A stretch of DNA of 64,000 nucleotides from Apricaphanius iberus (lineage: Eukaryota > Chordata > Actinopteri > Cyprinodontiformes > Aphaniidae), in contig JAPXFQ010000906.1 in NCBI GenBank assembly GCA_028564705.1, forward strand, positions 427,578 through 491,577, in the 5' to 3' direction. Numbering within the stretch: position 1 is the first letter of the stretch; the number at the start of each line of letters is the position of its first letter. The position numbers were made by a program, and so were the translations under genes. Shown one piece after another: positions 37,447-48,873 of the stretch. The notes beneath the pieces are model-generated. The model saw only the letters and a list, made by a program, of their open reading frames with translations, was not told the origin of the DNA and made no database searches.

Positions 37447-38183
37447 TCAGTGTTTGTTATCGTATTTGTTATTGTAGACCATTAGAAATTAATTTAGATC
37501 ACTGCAACACAGGTCGATAGTTCTGTTTGAAGTATTTAAAGTAATTGCTGGGATTTTTTTAGGCTGGGTATGACTGGCAGAGTGAATGATATGATGACAC
37601 CCTACCTTTTTAGTTATTCTCATGTAAACAGTACCAATGAAAGCAGACAAATTGTTATGTAACAGCTTTGGATTCAGGCCAAGGAATCTCCTCAATAATT
37701 TGAGTAAAATCACAGTTTTTCAGAATAACAAAATTAAGCACTATCAAATGTCCCTCAGGTCATGTTCGAGTTTTATACTTGATCATTGTTTATTCTAGCA
37801 GAGGGCCAAAGTTATTGTTTTTATGGAATATCATGGTGAATAGTTTTCATTGACCTTCAATTGTTTGAGAAATGTTAAAGGAACTATTGCAATACCAGGA
37901 AGCACTCATGTCCAGATCTATTAGCGAGACCAGCCTCGGTCTTGCCTGGCTTTCTCAAGGAAAGCACCATTTGGCCTGAAACAAAGGGAGTATTGACTGA
38001 CTGACAGGTTTAGTAGTAACAGAGTGAAATGAAAAAAATATTCAACATTTTACTGAAAATCCCAAATTATAGCCTGAGAAATCCAAATGAATCATTGGCA
38101 GACCATGTGCTGTGGAGTTTAATTCAACACCACTGGGAAAATAAGAGAATACATATCAGAATCCCTGGATTTCATGGAGGTGG

Positions 38184-38184
<1 letters not shown>

Positions 38185-38230
<46 letters not shown>
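38185..38230. repeat. (GT)n(AT)n microsatellite
   Basis: Six GT units run into about 16 AT units. Confidence 0.95.
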
Positions 38231-38231
<1 letters not shown>

Positions 38232-39700
38232 CTGCCACCAGCAGTATGTGGACATTAAGTAGTTGTGAGGAGACAACATTTGAAAAACTCTAAAAAAGTC
38301 GTCCGGACCAGGAGACACAGAGTGTTTCTCAATGTCAAGGTGCCTTGCCTAGGAGGACACTGTCCTTCCTTGGTCAAAGAAAACTGTTAAATGGAACACA
38401 CTTGCCTCATGTGACCGCGGCTGCCGGCTCACGTGCTCTGTTTACACCCCGGCCATCGTTGTGGCATAATATCGTAATAACGTTACTACAGCCATGGAAC
38501 TGAAAATGTATAATGAGGTTTTTACTTTTTTTTAACTGTGTATTTGTCGGTTAAATCAAATGTGAAAGGGAATTAGTACCTTGTAGCCACTGAAGCTGCA
38601 ACTACTAAGCAACTAAACAACCATATATATAACTGCTTTGGTTCAAAAAATTATAATAACGCTAAAAAAATAAAACAAACATTTTAGATATTAGCCCGAT
38701 ATAGCTATAGTTAGTTGACTTACATTTAACTGGAAATTTACCTGCAAAACTAGCTGCTGTCGACAGCTACTGCGCTGTATTCTGGGATATTTTTGACCGA
38801 GAGAATACATCAAGGCACCTCTGATGTATGGTTGTCTGGAAGACTGTCACGGCTGAACTATGGCATGCAGCCACCGAGCTCCGTAAAGCCTCTATTGACC
38901 TACAGTAAAGGGAGAAATTAGGTCTCTTCTCCACCATCCACCATAGGTAAAGAGAGGCTCTATGGAGCGCAGCGGGCAAAACGACGTGTGAGTTCGAGCT
39001 GTTGGCTCAGGGCGCTGAGCTGCCTTAAGCCAGCAGCACGCATAGTAGCAAACAAACACAGAGAGCCTAGCGCTAGCATCAATGCTAAGTAGTTTTGGAG
39101 GAACTACCTCAGCTTTTGTTTCCTTATTCACGGTGCGTTTAAAACATATAGGTTGTAACTTATGGCTTTAAACCACTTCGACGTTGTGGTCCTCCAAAGT
39201 GCGATATATGGATTTCAGCTTCCTCTGTTTCTCTCAGTATGCTTCTGTGAGCGCACGTAACACCATAGACTGTAGCACACAAGATAAGCTCGACTCGCCA
39301 CAGGGCGGAGCGAGTGTGTCTGAGAGACAGTGTCTGTGACGTAGGCAATGGATAAGATGTACACCGCTGTCAGCCAGTCGCAAAATTCAAATGCAGTACC
39401 CCACGATTACTATGAACGGCAGAACTAAGACGTTTTTAGACCATAAAATGTAGAATTTAACAAGTTTACACGAAAATGTCAAAAAATGCCCTGAACCTGA
39501 AAGATTGCACTGATAAATAGCCATGCAGTTTATAAGCAAAAAAATGGGTTTTGGGGTTTAGTTACACTTTAAGGTTATGATTAGTTGTGTGACACTAATG
39601 GTTAGGGTTAGGGAAAGTGTCTGGGTTAGGCATGGGGAACCTAAAGCTGCATTAACACCGCCCTATACGTCAGCGTCAGTTGCGGCAAGATTACATGTAA

Positions 39701-39714
39701 AGTCTATGGTGGAG
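39701..39714 (+). repeat. 5' target-site duplication of the LINE
   Basis: AGTCTATGGTGGAG, repeated exactly at 44954-44967 after the poly-A. Confidence 0.9.
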
Positions 39715-39850
39715 AAGGTTCCGGCAAGATGGCGACCTAAGCAGTCGAGCAGTCTGTTTCTCTGCTACAAGGTACCTCTTTTTCCACTTTTTATACAGAC
39801 TTTTCCCTTGGAAAAAAAAAAAAATTGAAAATTGAGCTGAAGTATTAAAA
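39715..39850 (+). promoter_or_regulatory. LINE 5' UTR with a YY1-like site
   Basis: GGCAAGATGGCGACC lies about 10 bases from the element start. CAAGATGG is the core of YY1 sites, and human L1 carries a YY1 site near its 5' end that helps set the transcription start. The sequence match is visible; its function here is inferred by analogy. Confidence 0.5.
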
Positions 39851-40729
39851 ATGTCGAAAGGACAACAAAAAGATAAAAAGGAAAATAAAACTTCCCGTGA
39901 GGAAAAAAAGAAAAGTTTGCCTTTGGGTGTGGACGACCACGACTACTGTCTCTCAGACATGGAATCAGAAAGCAATGGGGGTGAAAAACGAAACCGTGAA
40001 GAAACGCCTTTCTCAACTCCCTCTAAAGATGACCATCCAAGAAAGGTTAACAAATCTAGTCCCACTGCGAATGATATTCTGGAAGCAATTCAAGCTCTCC
40101 ATGTCCGTTTTGATAAGCAAGACGACAAGATGGCGGACATCAATACCAAGTTATCAGAGAACTCCTCCTTGATCGCTGGTCTTGCTCAATCCCTGGAATT
40201 TAATGCTACTGAAATCAGTGAATGCAAAGGAAAAATATCCAAACTGGAAAAAGAAGTCTCAACTTTGAGGAAAGAACTTGATAATTACAAAGAGAAAGCA
40301 AAGGAAGCTGAGCGTTATTCCAGAAGATGGAACCTGCGAATGAAGGGCTTGAAAGAGCGCATGGGCGAGGATGTCCGGAGGGAAGTGGTCAGAATTCTTT
40401 CCAAGATTGCTCCGGAATGGTCGGATAAGATGGAAGACTATGTGGATACGGCTCATCGGGTCGGGAAGAAAGAGGATGGCAAGAACCGGCAGATCATCAT
40501 CCAATTTACGAAACGCCTGCACAGAGATGGGATATGGAAGAAATCCAAAGATGCACAGATCTGTGAATCTGAGGGAATCCGGTTTGCAGAGGACCTGTCG
40601 AAGGAGGACCGTCTGGAGAGGGAGAAGATCTGGCCTAAAATATTACAAGCTCGGAACGCGGGAGAGAAGGCCTACTATAGAGGAGCTGCCGGTTACATCA
40701 ATGGACGCCGCGTTCAGGCCGACGGCTGA
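39851..40729 (+). CDS. LINE ORF1 protein (RNA-binding, L1-type)
   Basis: 292 codons. In L1-like elements this protein coats the element RNA as a trimer and acts as a nucleic-acid chaperone. Residues 1-70 are very rich in Lys, Glu and Asp. Residues about 75-155 form a predicted coiled coil with regular Leu/Ile spacing (ISKLEKEVSTLRKELDNYK). From about 155, RYSRRWNLRMKGLKE matches the start of the L1 RRM domain, and the C-terminal part (RFAEDLSKEDRLEREKIWP) matches the L1 ORF1 C-terminal domain. The ATG at 39851 has a reasonable Kozak context (AAAATGT). It precedes ORF2 by 194 bases in a different frame (phase 2 versus phase 1). Confidence 0.85.
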   Translation: MSKGQQKDKKENKTSREEKKKSLPLGVDDHDYCLSDMESESNGGEKRNREETPFSTPSKDDHPRKVNKSSPTANDILEAIQALHVRFDKQDDKMADINTKLSENSSLIAGLAQSLEFNATEISECKGKISKLEKEVSTLRKELDNYKEKAKEAERYSRRWNLRMKGLKERMGEDVRREVVRILSKIAPEWSDKMEDYVDTAHRVGKKEDGKNRQIIIQFTKRLHRDGIWKKSKDAQICESEGIRFAEDLSKEDRLEREKIWPKILQARNAGEKAYYRGAAGYINGRRVQADG

Positions 40730-40923
40730 AATTATTTTACTCTGAAGTTTATTTTTGAGCTCGACAAATGAGGGATATGTGATAGTTCGTTCAACGGGAG
40801 AAGAGGTACCTACATCATTCTTTTTTCTACTCCTTCCTATACAGGAACGTTTTCAAATTTTTATATTCAAACTCTATTTTTCTTTTTTATCTCTAAATAT
40901 TTTTTATCTTTTTTAGTTTAACA

Positions 40924-43900
40924 ATGTTACGCACAGGAATATCATTTGTTTCACTAAATGTTCGAGGTATCAGGGATAATGTGAAAAGAAAAGCACTGTT
41001 TATGTTCTGTAAGGGACTAAAGGCTAACTGCACTTTTTTACAAGAAACTCATTCTGGCGCTGACGACGCCACCTTCTGGTCAAACCAGTGGGGTGAAAAA
41101 ATCCTCTTCAGCCACGGTTCCAATCACTCTGCTGGAGTAGCTATTTGTTTTCACCGATGTCCAGGGAAGGTCGTCGCTTTCCAAACGGATGATTCGGGAC
41201 ACTGGTTAGCAGCTGTTTTGAATGTGGATGAATCCTTTATGATAATTGTTAATGTTTATGGATATGCCTCTCTATCTCAAAATAGAATAATGTTGGAGAA
41301 GTTAACAGATGTTTTGTCAGAGTACAGACACTCATATAACACAGATCATTTACTTCTTGGTGGTGACTTTAACCTAGTTCCTAATGAATGGCACGATAGA
41401 TTTCCTCCCAGACACAACATTGACCAGTGGAATCCGGTTTTGGCCCGATTTATTGATGTAAATAATTTAAGTGATTTTTGGAGAAATAAAAACCCGGATG
41501 TTTCGCATTTTTGTTGGATAAAACCAAATGGAGATCATAAATCAAGATTAGATTTATGGTTGGGATCAACTGTGTTGTATAGATATGTTTCACATGTGTC
41601 CATCTCAGCGGCCCCTCTAACCGATCACAGTGTCATTACCCTCAAACTTAATCCTGAAAACTATGTTCAATTTAAAAAGGATTACTGGAAATTCAATGCG
41701 GATCTTTTAAATGATGATGAGTATGTTAAGATAATTAAAGAGCTTCTCCACAAAATTTATGATGATGAAACAATTGGTAATTACACAAATAGATGGGAGT
41801 TCTTTAAATTCAAGGTTAGAGAATATTCAATTTCATTCAGTAAAACCAAGAGAGACAAACAGAGGAATTTTGAAAGTAAACTTCTTCGTAACATAAGTAA
41901 ATATTGCAATAAAGCGATTATGTCAGAAGCTGACAAGATATCATTTTTGTCTTTACAAGCTCAATTAGACGATTTGTACAGGAAAAAAGCACATGGGGCT
42001 TATATAAGAGCTCGTGCTAAGTGGATGGAAGAAGGGGAAAAAAGTACCTCCTACTTTTTCAGTTTGGAAAAGAGAAGACAAGAAAAGAAATCTATTAATA
42101 TGTTACTTGTAAATGATGAAGAAATTACAAATCATAGGAGTATATCGGAGGAAATATATAACTTTTACTCAAAACTGTATTCTTCAAATTATCTAATTAC
42201 TAGTTCAACAGCATTTCTTGATCAGATTAAAGGTAATATACCAAAAGTTGATTTGGCGTTCAGAGAAAATTGTGATTCTGAGATTTCACTGGAAAACTTA
42301 GAACAAGCTCTTAAAAAATTAAAACTAAACAAAGCTCCTGGTCAGGATGGCTTGACTGCCATTTTCTATAGATTCTTTTGGGAAGACATAAAAGTTTTCT
42401 TCTTCAAGGCTATTCAAGAAATCATCCTAAATAAATCTCTTTCACCAACCATGAAACAGGGCCTAATTTCTCTTATTCCCAAACCTGACAAAGACAAAAG
42501 ACTTATTGATAACCTTAGACCTATTACATTACTAAACACTGATTATAAAATCCTTACTCATGTGATTGCAGACCGGTTAAAGGAGGGCTTAGAAGAAGTT
42601 ATTAGTGAGACACAATCTGGATTCCTAAAGAATCGCTCTATCCATAATAATATTAGACTGGTTTTAGATTTATTAGATTATAGTCATTTAATCGAAGACA
42701 ACGGTGTGATTCTTTTCTTAGACTTTTATAAGGCATTCGATACGGTTGAACACGCTTTTATCTTAAAAGCCTTATATTATTTTGGTTTCGGTGAAAAATT
42801 CATAAGTCTAATTTCTTTGCTGTACACTGACATTAATAGTTCTGTTTCTTTGACTTCTGGAACAACGAAGCGTTTCAACATTAGAAGAGGGATCCGTCAG
42901 GGATGTCCAGCATCCCCATTTCTTTTTATTATTGTATCTGAACTTTTGGCTATTTTTATGAAACACAATAATAACTTTCAGCCACTGAATCTGATCGGTA
43001 CCCCTCTAGTTATAAGTCAACTAGCAGATGATACTACTGTATTCTTGAAAGACATCTCACAAGTTCCCCTTGCATTAAAAGAAATTTCACTGTTTTCAAA
43101 GGCTTCTGGGTTAAACTTAAATACCAGAAAATGTGAGTTACTTACAATTCATGATCACCCAGCTGGCACATGTTTTGACATACCCATTAAAACGGAAATC
43201 AAGTACTTAGGAATTACAATCTCAAAGGATTCAAAGAAAAGAGAAAATCAAAATTTTGAACAAATAATTCAAAAGTCTAAAAGAATTTTGAATAGTTGGC
43301 TCCAAAGGGACATCTCTATTTTTGGTCGTATCCTGCTTACTAAAACAGAAGGTATCTCCCGATTCATCTATCCCTCTCAATGTCTGTTTATATCAAGTAG
43401 AATCATAAAACAAATTAATCAAATCAATTTTAACTACATTTGGAAAAACAAACATCATTACATTAGGAAAAACGACATGGTGAAACCTTTAAAAGAAGGC
43501 GGCTTGAATGTGATAGATTTTGAGTCGATGAATGGTTCAATTAAACTGAAGTGGCTACAATCTTTTATAAATGCCTCAAATAGTATTTGGTTTTACTTCC
43601 CGAAACTAATTTTTGATAAATTTGGTGGCATTGAATTTTTTCTAAAATGTGATTTTGACATTTTGAAACTACCAATCAAATTATCCAATTTTCACAAACA
43701 GGTTCTCCAGTACTGGAAATTGATTTATAAGCATAATTTTTCCCCACATACTTATTCAATATGGAATAATAGGTGCATATTAATAAATAGGAAATCTCTC
43801 TTTTACAAAGATTGGATGGAGCATGGTATATGGACAGTCTTACATCTCTTGGATAATGATGGCGATCTCTTGTCATATGACAGTTTTATGAACAAGTACC

Positions 43901-44637
43901 CTATTTTTTGTACTAAAAGTAGATTTATTAAAACTATGAAAGCCATTCCTCTCACAATAATTCATATGTCCAAAACTGGTATTATTAATTATACATGTAA
44001 TATCAGAGAACCATCATTGTTAATTGATAATTGTGAGTTTAAGGAAAAGACATGTAACAATAAATTTTTAAGGACAATTTTTTCCAATTATCTTTTCCCA
44101 TCTCAATTAAAAAGAAATTACATGTTTAGAGAGTACAACTTCAATTCCTTAATAAAATATGTTAATTTTCCTATTCCATCTAAAGCTAAAGAAATTCACT
44201 TCAAAATTATTAATGATATTTATCCATCCAATGATTATTTGCACAATAAATTTAACATTGATACAAACAGTTGCACTTTCTGTAATAATGATGCTGAAAC
44301 AGTTGAGCACCTTTTCTTTTCCTGTCAGAGCTCTACATCCTTTTGGTCCAGTTTCCAATGCTGGTTAATCTCTAAAAATGTTTATTGCCCCCCTTTAAAT
44401 TTTCAATTGATTAAATTTGGTGTTCAAATTGAAAATAAGAAATCTGAATTTGGTATTAACAATTTACTATTTTTTGCTACATTTTATATCCACAAGTGTC
44501 GATATCTGAAAGTCACCCCCGTCTTTGTTGGATTTAAGAATGAAGTCTTTTTGTGGAATAATTCTTTAAAAAATTGTAAGGTCTTTGGAGCCTACTACTT
44601 ATTTGAATTTTTATTGAAACTTTTGGAAGATAATTAA
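40924..44637 (+). CDS. LINE ORF2 protein: endonuclease and reverse transcriptase
   Basis: 1237 codons, uninterrupted. The APE-type endonuclease occupies residues 1-240: LNVRGI, FLQETH, GGDFNL near residue 145 and LTDHS near 232. It nicks target DNA to prime reverse transcription. The reverse transcriptase covers about 440-770: LNKAPGQDGLTA, LRPITLLNTDYKI, FLDFYKAFDTV near 598, RRGIRQGCPASPFLF and the active site QLADDTTVF near 700. The C-terminal region ends with the C-x2-C...H...C motif CTFCNNDAETVEHLFFSC near 1117, typical of L1-like ORF2. The LADDTT variant of the FADD box suggests the Tx1 side of the superfamily. All catalytic boxes look intact. Confidence 0.92.
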   Translation: MLRTGISFVSLNVRGIRDNVKRKALFMFCKGLKANCTFLQETHSGADDATFWSNQWGEKILFSHGSNHSAGVAICFHRCPGKVVAFQTDDSGHWLAAVLNVDESFMIIVNVYGYASLSQNRIMLEKLTDVLSEYRHSYNTDHLLLGGDFNLVPNEWHDRFPPRHNIDQWNPVLARFIDVNNLSDFWRNKNPDVSHFCWIKPNGDHKSRLDLWLGSTVLYRYVSHVSISAAPLTDHSVITLKLNPENYVQFKKDYWKFNADLLNDDEYVKIIKELLHKIYDDETIGNYTNRWEFFKFKVREYSISFSKTKRDKQRNFESKLLRNISKYCNKAIMSEADKISFLSLQAQLDDLYRKKAHGAYIRARAKWMEEGEKSTSYFFSLEKRRQEKKSINMLLVNDEEITNHRSISEEIYNFYSKLYSSNYLITSSTAFLDQIKGNIPKVDLAFRENCDSEISLENLEQALKKLKLNKAPGQDGLTAIFYRFFWEDIKVFFFKAIQEIILNKSLSPTMKQGLISLIPKPDKDKRLIDNLRPITLLNTDYKILTHVIADRLKEGLEEVISETQSGFLKNRSIHNNIRLVLDLLDYSHLIEDNGVILFLDFYKAFDTVEHAFILKALYYFGFGEKFISLISLLYTDINSSVSLTSGTTKRFNIRRGIRQGCPASPFLFIIVSELLAIFMKHNNNFQPLNLIGTPLVISQLADDTTVFLKDISQVPLALKEISLFSKASGLNLNTRKCELLTIHDHPAGTCFDIPIKTEIKYLGITISKDSKKRENQNFEQIIQKSKRILNSWLQRDISIFGRILLTKTEGISRFIYPSQCLFISSRIIKQINQINFNYIWKNKHHYIRKNDMVKPLKEGGLNVIDFESMNGSIKLKWLQSFINASNSIWFYFPKLIFDKFGGIEFFLKCDFDILKLPIKLSNFHKQVLQYWKLIYKHNFSPHTYSIWNNRCILINRKSLFYKDWMEHGIWTVLHLLDNDGDLLSYDSFMNKYPIFCTKSRFIKTMKAIPLTIIHMSKTGIINYTCNIREPSLLIDNCEFKEKTCNNKFLRTIFSNYLFPSQLKRNYMFREYNFNSLIKYVNFPIPSKAKEIHFKIINDIYPSNDYLHNKFNIDTNSCTFCNNDAETVEHLFFSCQSSTSFWSSFQCWLISKNVYCPPLNFQLIKFGVQIENKKSEFGINNLLFFATFYIHKCRYLKVTPVFVGFKNEVFLWNNSLKNCKVFGAYYLFEFLLKLLEDN

Positions 44638-44934
44638 ACATTTTGTCTCCTCTTTATTACTTTGCCTTTTTTACATATTTAGATTCAACGCAAACCCTTT
44701 ATTTTTATTTTTTTTATTTTTTTTTTTTATCTCCATTTATTTATGTTATATTCCTGATATCTTGTCAATGATTGTTTATTGTACTTCCTGTGTGTTTATG
44801 TTTTGTTCTGGATATTACCATTATCTTGTTTTATGGACATTTAATTTCTTGTTTTTGACTGCCGTTGCTTATATCCTTATACACATGACTTCATATTTGA
44901 ATGTTTCTGCTGTATTGTTATTTGCTTAATTAAT

Positions 44935-44967
44935 AAAAAAAAAAAAAAAAAAAAGTCTATGGTGGAG
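44935..44967 (+). other. LINE poly-A and 3' target-site duplication
   Basis: AATAAA runs directly into an A-run of about 18 bases, then AGTCTATGGTGGAG, the second target copy. Confidence 0.9.
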
Positions 44968-45605
44968 TACGTCAGAGGTCCGTCAAGGGCTCTGCGTTGA
45001 GTTGAGTACGTTGGCTCCGTCAACGACGCTTACATTTCATACGGCAATGTATGCGTCACAGAAGTTCAGCAAGCTGAGCTTTTGACGGACCCAACGCAGT
45101 TAACGCAGTGCAGCAACCAATCAGAGCGTCTCACGGTAGTGATGACATCATACACGTATCTTGAATGAAGCGCGGGTCCAGTGAAAACATTTTCAACAAA
45201 CGCGGATTTAAAAAAATTATAAATAACACTTACCGAAGTCAGATGGACAGGCGCTCCAAAGAGGAACAGAGAACCTGTAGTTGGTGTCCTGGTAGGAGAT
45301 TTAAGCTCCGATGCAGCCGAGGAGGTCGTAAAATTAGGCGCGGGACAGACGGAAATGAACCTCATCCATATGCAGCTCCTGGAGCAAATGGTTAAACTCC
45401 CCAAACTCAGAACGCATCTGAATAATGGGCGCTGATGCACCCGATGTCAACGTTGTCTAGCTTTTTCTAGCTAATAAAGCCAAGTCACTCTCTCGATACA
45501 GTCCACCATAGTAGGCTATGGAAGCCAAAAAGTACATACGTCAAACTTCATCCGTTGGATGCGTTGCTCGACGTATCCAACAAATGCGGTCTGAATGCAG
45601 CATTA

Positions 45606-47059
45606 GTCTCCTCCTCTTCCGGTCGGCCTGTGGGTCTTCTGGCCAAAAAAATAATGAATGGAAGTGAATGGAGCGATAAAGTTATTTTCTGCACACACAT
45701 ATGTTGTATTTCGATTTAAATGATAACTAATGATGTATATTTCAACTGTGTTTGTCAAGTGACTTGGGATTTATTTGATTGTAAAAATTCACATTTAAAA
45801 TGCCTACAAATCTGAAGTCAGAAGTCACATATATGATGTCATTTGGCTAACAGGAACTAGCACTAGCTATAGCATATAAAACACTCCCCTAGACCTTGTA
45901 GAGCTTCTCCTCCATGCTGGCTTTCTCTCCGCCAACTGCTTTACTCCCGACAAAGCTGCTACTTTCCACATGGTCAAATTTATAGTGGTTTTCTCCATGT
46001 TTAATGCTCCTTTCTTCGGCCTGGAGGCTACAACCCTCACTCTACTTCTTCTGCAGTTGTAGTCTGCTAAACGGTTTTACACAAAACTTCAAGTAACTTT
46101 TGCCGCCGGTCAAAAATCGGCGTTTTCTCTGCATTAAAATTAGTTAAAAAAATTCACGGACATCATATGTTCCATCCATGTCGTATTTCAAACTGGACCA
46201 GAAAATAGCCATACAGGAGTGTGTGTGTGTGTTTGTGTATGTGTGTGTTTCTCAACTTTTCACCTACACTGTGTGGACATTTATTGCAAAGTAAGGAGCT
46301 TTTGTGTGTCAATGTGTAAAGATGAGCCTTGACTCTGACTAAAATTACGATCCTTAAAATATTATTACAAGATGTCGGCCCTTATTCCTGGGCCTATTCT
46401 GTAAGGCTTCCTGTGACGTCATATTGTGAGACTTAACAAGATGATACAGATCCCTGAGTAGTTCTGGTTCCAAACACAGGAGTGGTTTTGGGTGGAGCTT
46501 CACTCTTCAGGATAATCTTAAGAATGAGATTACATCATCACCTGTTCATGTTGGTACACTCTCTTTTTCCATTGTGTGTCAGTAATATTTCCATTAGTCC
46601 CTGTTAGCCCTAATTTTGAGTTTGGGAGCACATTTAAACAATAAGGAAGGATTCATTGCATCTTTACATAACATGGCACCATTACAAAACAGAAACCAAA
46701 ATGACCACCAGCTTCAGTCACTGAGAAGATCAAAATTCTATAACTACTACTTATCAATTACATTTCTTTTACAAACATAGATCATTTCCTCTGTGCAATA
46801 TTTTCTCTCTTGATTTATCTTTTTATTAAGAGACCAAGAGACTGCAAATGACTTGCTCTATGACAGCTGCTGGTGATGGATGGATATTTTTCAGTGTGAA
46901 TACATTCAGCACAAGCAGACCTCAACGGTAATTGACATTATTGATGGTACAGCACTGCCCTCTTCTGGCTTATTACTCAGATTACAGATTCTACTGAAAT
47001 ATTTCATCCCAGTACATTATGAACAGTATTAAAAATATCCTATTTATAGATTATTCATG
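45606..47059. other. Non-coding, no gene recognised
   Basis: A moderately GC-rich block (45610-46160) looks like an old repeat without readable ends or frame. A short (TG)n tract lies at 46220-46250. No supported exon. Confidence 0.45.
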
Positions 47060-47345
47060 ATGTGTGGAGTTATCCGTCCTTGACCCAGAAATCGTGGGTT
47101 CAATCCAGCTTTAACCTGCTTCGTGCTATTGTGTCCTTGGGCAAGACACTTCACTCTCCTTGCCTACTGGTTCTGGATTCAGAGGACCCAGTTGCACCAG
47201 TGTTTGGGAGCCAAGCCTCTGTCAGTCTGCACCAGGGCAGCTGTGCTTGTCATCACCAGTCCGTGAAGCACTGAATACGATGTGAAGTGCTTTGAGGTCC
47301 TCTGGACTTGATAAAGCGCTATACAAGTACAGGCCATTTATTATA
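47060..47345 (+). repeat. tRNA-derived SINE (teleost type)
   Basis: A B-box-like GTGGGTTCAATCC lies at 47094-47106, and the following GTCCTTGGGCAAGACACTTCAC and GATAAAGCGCTATACAAGTA segments recur in many fish SINE/LINE-tail repeats. The 5' end seems truncated, since no clear A box is present. The 70-codon frame within it is incidental. Confidence 0.6.
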
Positions 47346-47808
47346 AAAAAACAAAGTAAAAAAAAAATGCTAGTTAGCATTACAATAATATATTTCTAAT
47401 ATTTAATAAAACTGCCAATAAACGTACACCCAGATTTGACAGTTGTCATCAAGTCACAGATATTTATGAAAAAAAAACAATTAAAAAACTCTTCTGGTTA
47501 TTGCTGAATACATAGCGAATTAATCTGAAGGGCTTTTAAAATTGCATTTCAATTTAACTGTAATATTTTACCAAATGATAATGATATAATGGATTTTGTC
47601 TGCAGCAACACGTAACTTAGAGTTAAAATAAAATAAAAAAAGATATGTGAAGCTTGCAAGAAGTGGATGGATTAAATTAAGATCATACTTTGACACAATT
47701 AGTCCTTTATTGAAAACAACATCACATTTGTTCTTCATTTATCATGTTAAATGTACTTTAAATTATAGAATTATAGATGTTTTACAGATATATCACATTG
47801 CAATGACA

Positions 47809-47857
<49 letters not shown>
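47809..47857. repeat. (ATT)n microsatellite
   Basis: About 16 ATT units. Confidence 0.95.
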
Positions 47858-47998
47858 TCGTTTTTTATTATTATTTCTGTGTTTGTGGTGAGTGTTTGAC
47901 AGGTGAGTCTGTGGGAAGACTGACCTGCAGGTGTGATGATCTCTCACAGAGCCAACGCTTTACAGCAATATCACACATCACATTAGCTTTGCTGTATC

Positions 47999-48873
47999 AA
48001 TTCAAATCAAATTTTATTTCTAAAGCACTTTTCAAATCACAGCTTCTCAAAGTACTTTACAGATCAAAGTGACCCCCTAAGCCCCACTCCCCCCCTTACC
48101 CAGACCTAAAATAAAACCATCATCACAACTACACCCCACTCCCAACCCCACCCACACTCAAAGCAACAGTAAACAAAAACAACAACGGGCTGAGTACAGA
48201 TGAGGCAGGAATTGGCATCATGGCAGCCATCTGCATCGGAAGCAGCAGCCAAGGCACTGACCCAGGGTGCCCAGAGGAGGGAGGACTTGTACCACCACCT
48301 CCACCCAAGCAGTATCTGGAAAACAACCAGGCAGCTACAGCCGACCACCGTTCCTGAGGCAGAGGGCTCCCACAGACGAATCACTGGAAGGAAGATTAAA
48401 ATAGGAAGTAAAAAATATAAAATAAACAGTAGATAATGAGAATAAGTAGTAAAATACTGATAAAAATGATACGATTTGATAAAAAATAAAAAATGCAAAG
48501 CAGATTAACAATAATAAATAAATAAAAGTGAGTTAAAAGCTAAACTAAAAATTCAATCAGGTAAAACATGCAATTAAACAGATATTAATAAATAATAATC
48601 AGTCAAAAGCTCAGCTAAAAAGGTGAGTCTTGAGCCTGCTCTTAAAAACATAAATGTTCTCTGTGGACCTGAGGTCCTCCAGCAGCCTGTTCCAGAGGTG
48701 AGGGCCATAATAATGGAAAGACGCCTGACCATGAGTCCTGACTTGGGGACGACAAGGAGACGGCTGCCAGAGGAGCTTAGAGGGTTCATATGGTATAGAT
48801 AGTATGGATAAGAAGGCCCAAGACCATTAAGACACTTAAAAACCATACAAAGAACCTTATATATATTTTCCAC
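47999..48873 (-). mobile_element. LINE 3' fragment (ORF2 C-terminus plus tail), decayed
   Basis: On the minus strand, 48873-48574 encodes FKCLNGLGPSYPYYLY and SSGSRLLVVPKSGL, which resemble the C-terminal region of CR1/L2/Rex-type LINE ORF2. Further pieces of the same domain appear in other frames (frameshifts). Downstream on that strand, ending at about 47999, is the AGTACTTTGAGAAG...AAATAAAATTTGA tail found in many fish copies. The intervening stretch 48060-48560 has no recognisable coding content. Confidence 0.6.

Larger units (their letters stand above)
32204..39641. other. Non-coding, AT-rich, several microsatellites
   Basis: No supported exon. AT-rich throughout 32200-33400. Frames at 35468-35773 (minus) and 38892-39131 (minus) have no known domain. 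The GC-richer stretch 38880-39350 looks like an old repeat; it carries a CCATAGACTGT motif shared with 21826. Confidence 0.45.
39715..44953 (+). mobile_element. Full-length L1/Tx1-type LINE with both ORFs open
   Basis: About 5.24 kb between perfect 14-bp target duplications (39701-39714 and 44954-44967), ending in an A-run. It has a 136-bp 5' UTR, ORF1, a 194-bp spacer, ORF2 and a 3' UTR of about 300 bp with T-rich tracts. Neither ORF has a stop or frame break. The lack of 5' truncation and of decay in the duplication point to a recent insertion. ORF1 of the coiled-coil/RRM kind and ORF2 with an APE-type endonuclease place it in the L1/Tx1 superfamily. Confidence 0.92.
39642..45605. mobile_element. 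Inverted-repeat DNA element split by a LINE
   Basis: Left end TAAAGCTGCATTAACACCGC (39642-39661) and right end, reverse-complemented, TAATGCTGCATTCAGACCGC (45586-45605) agree at about 16 of 20 positions. Removing the LINE and one target copy leaves a non-coding element of roughly 0.7 kb. TACGTCAG occurs both at 39664-39674 and just after the LINE, so the left and right halves also share internal repeats. A clear flanking duplication was not found, so the superfamily is open. Confidence 0.5.

Noticed and set aside
38325..38820. Inverted-repeat element suggested by AGGTGCCTTG near both ends
   Set aside because: Match is about ten bases, without target duplication or consistent boundaries.
45066..45440. 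124-codon minus-strand frame as a gene
   Set aside because: It lies inside a non-autonomous inverted-repeat element and shows no domain.
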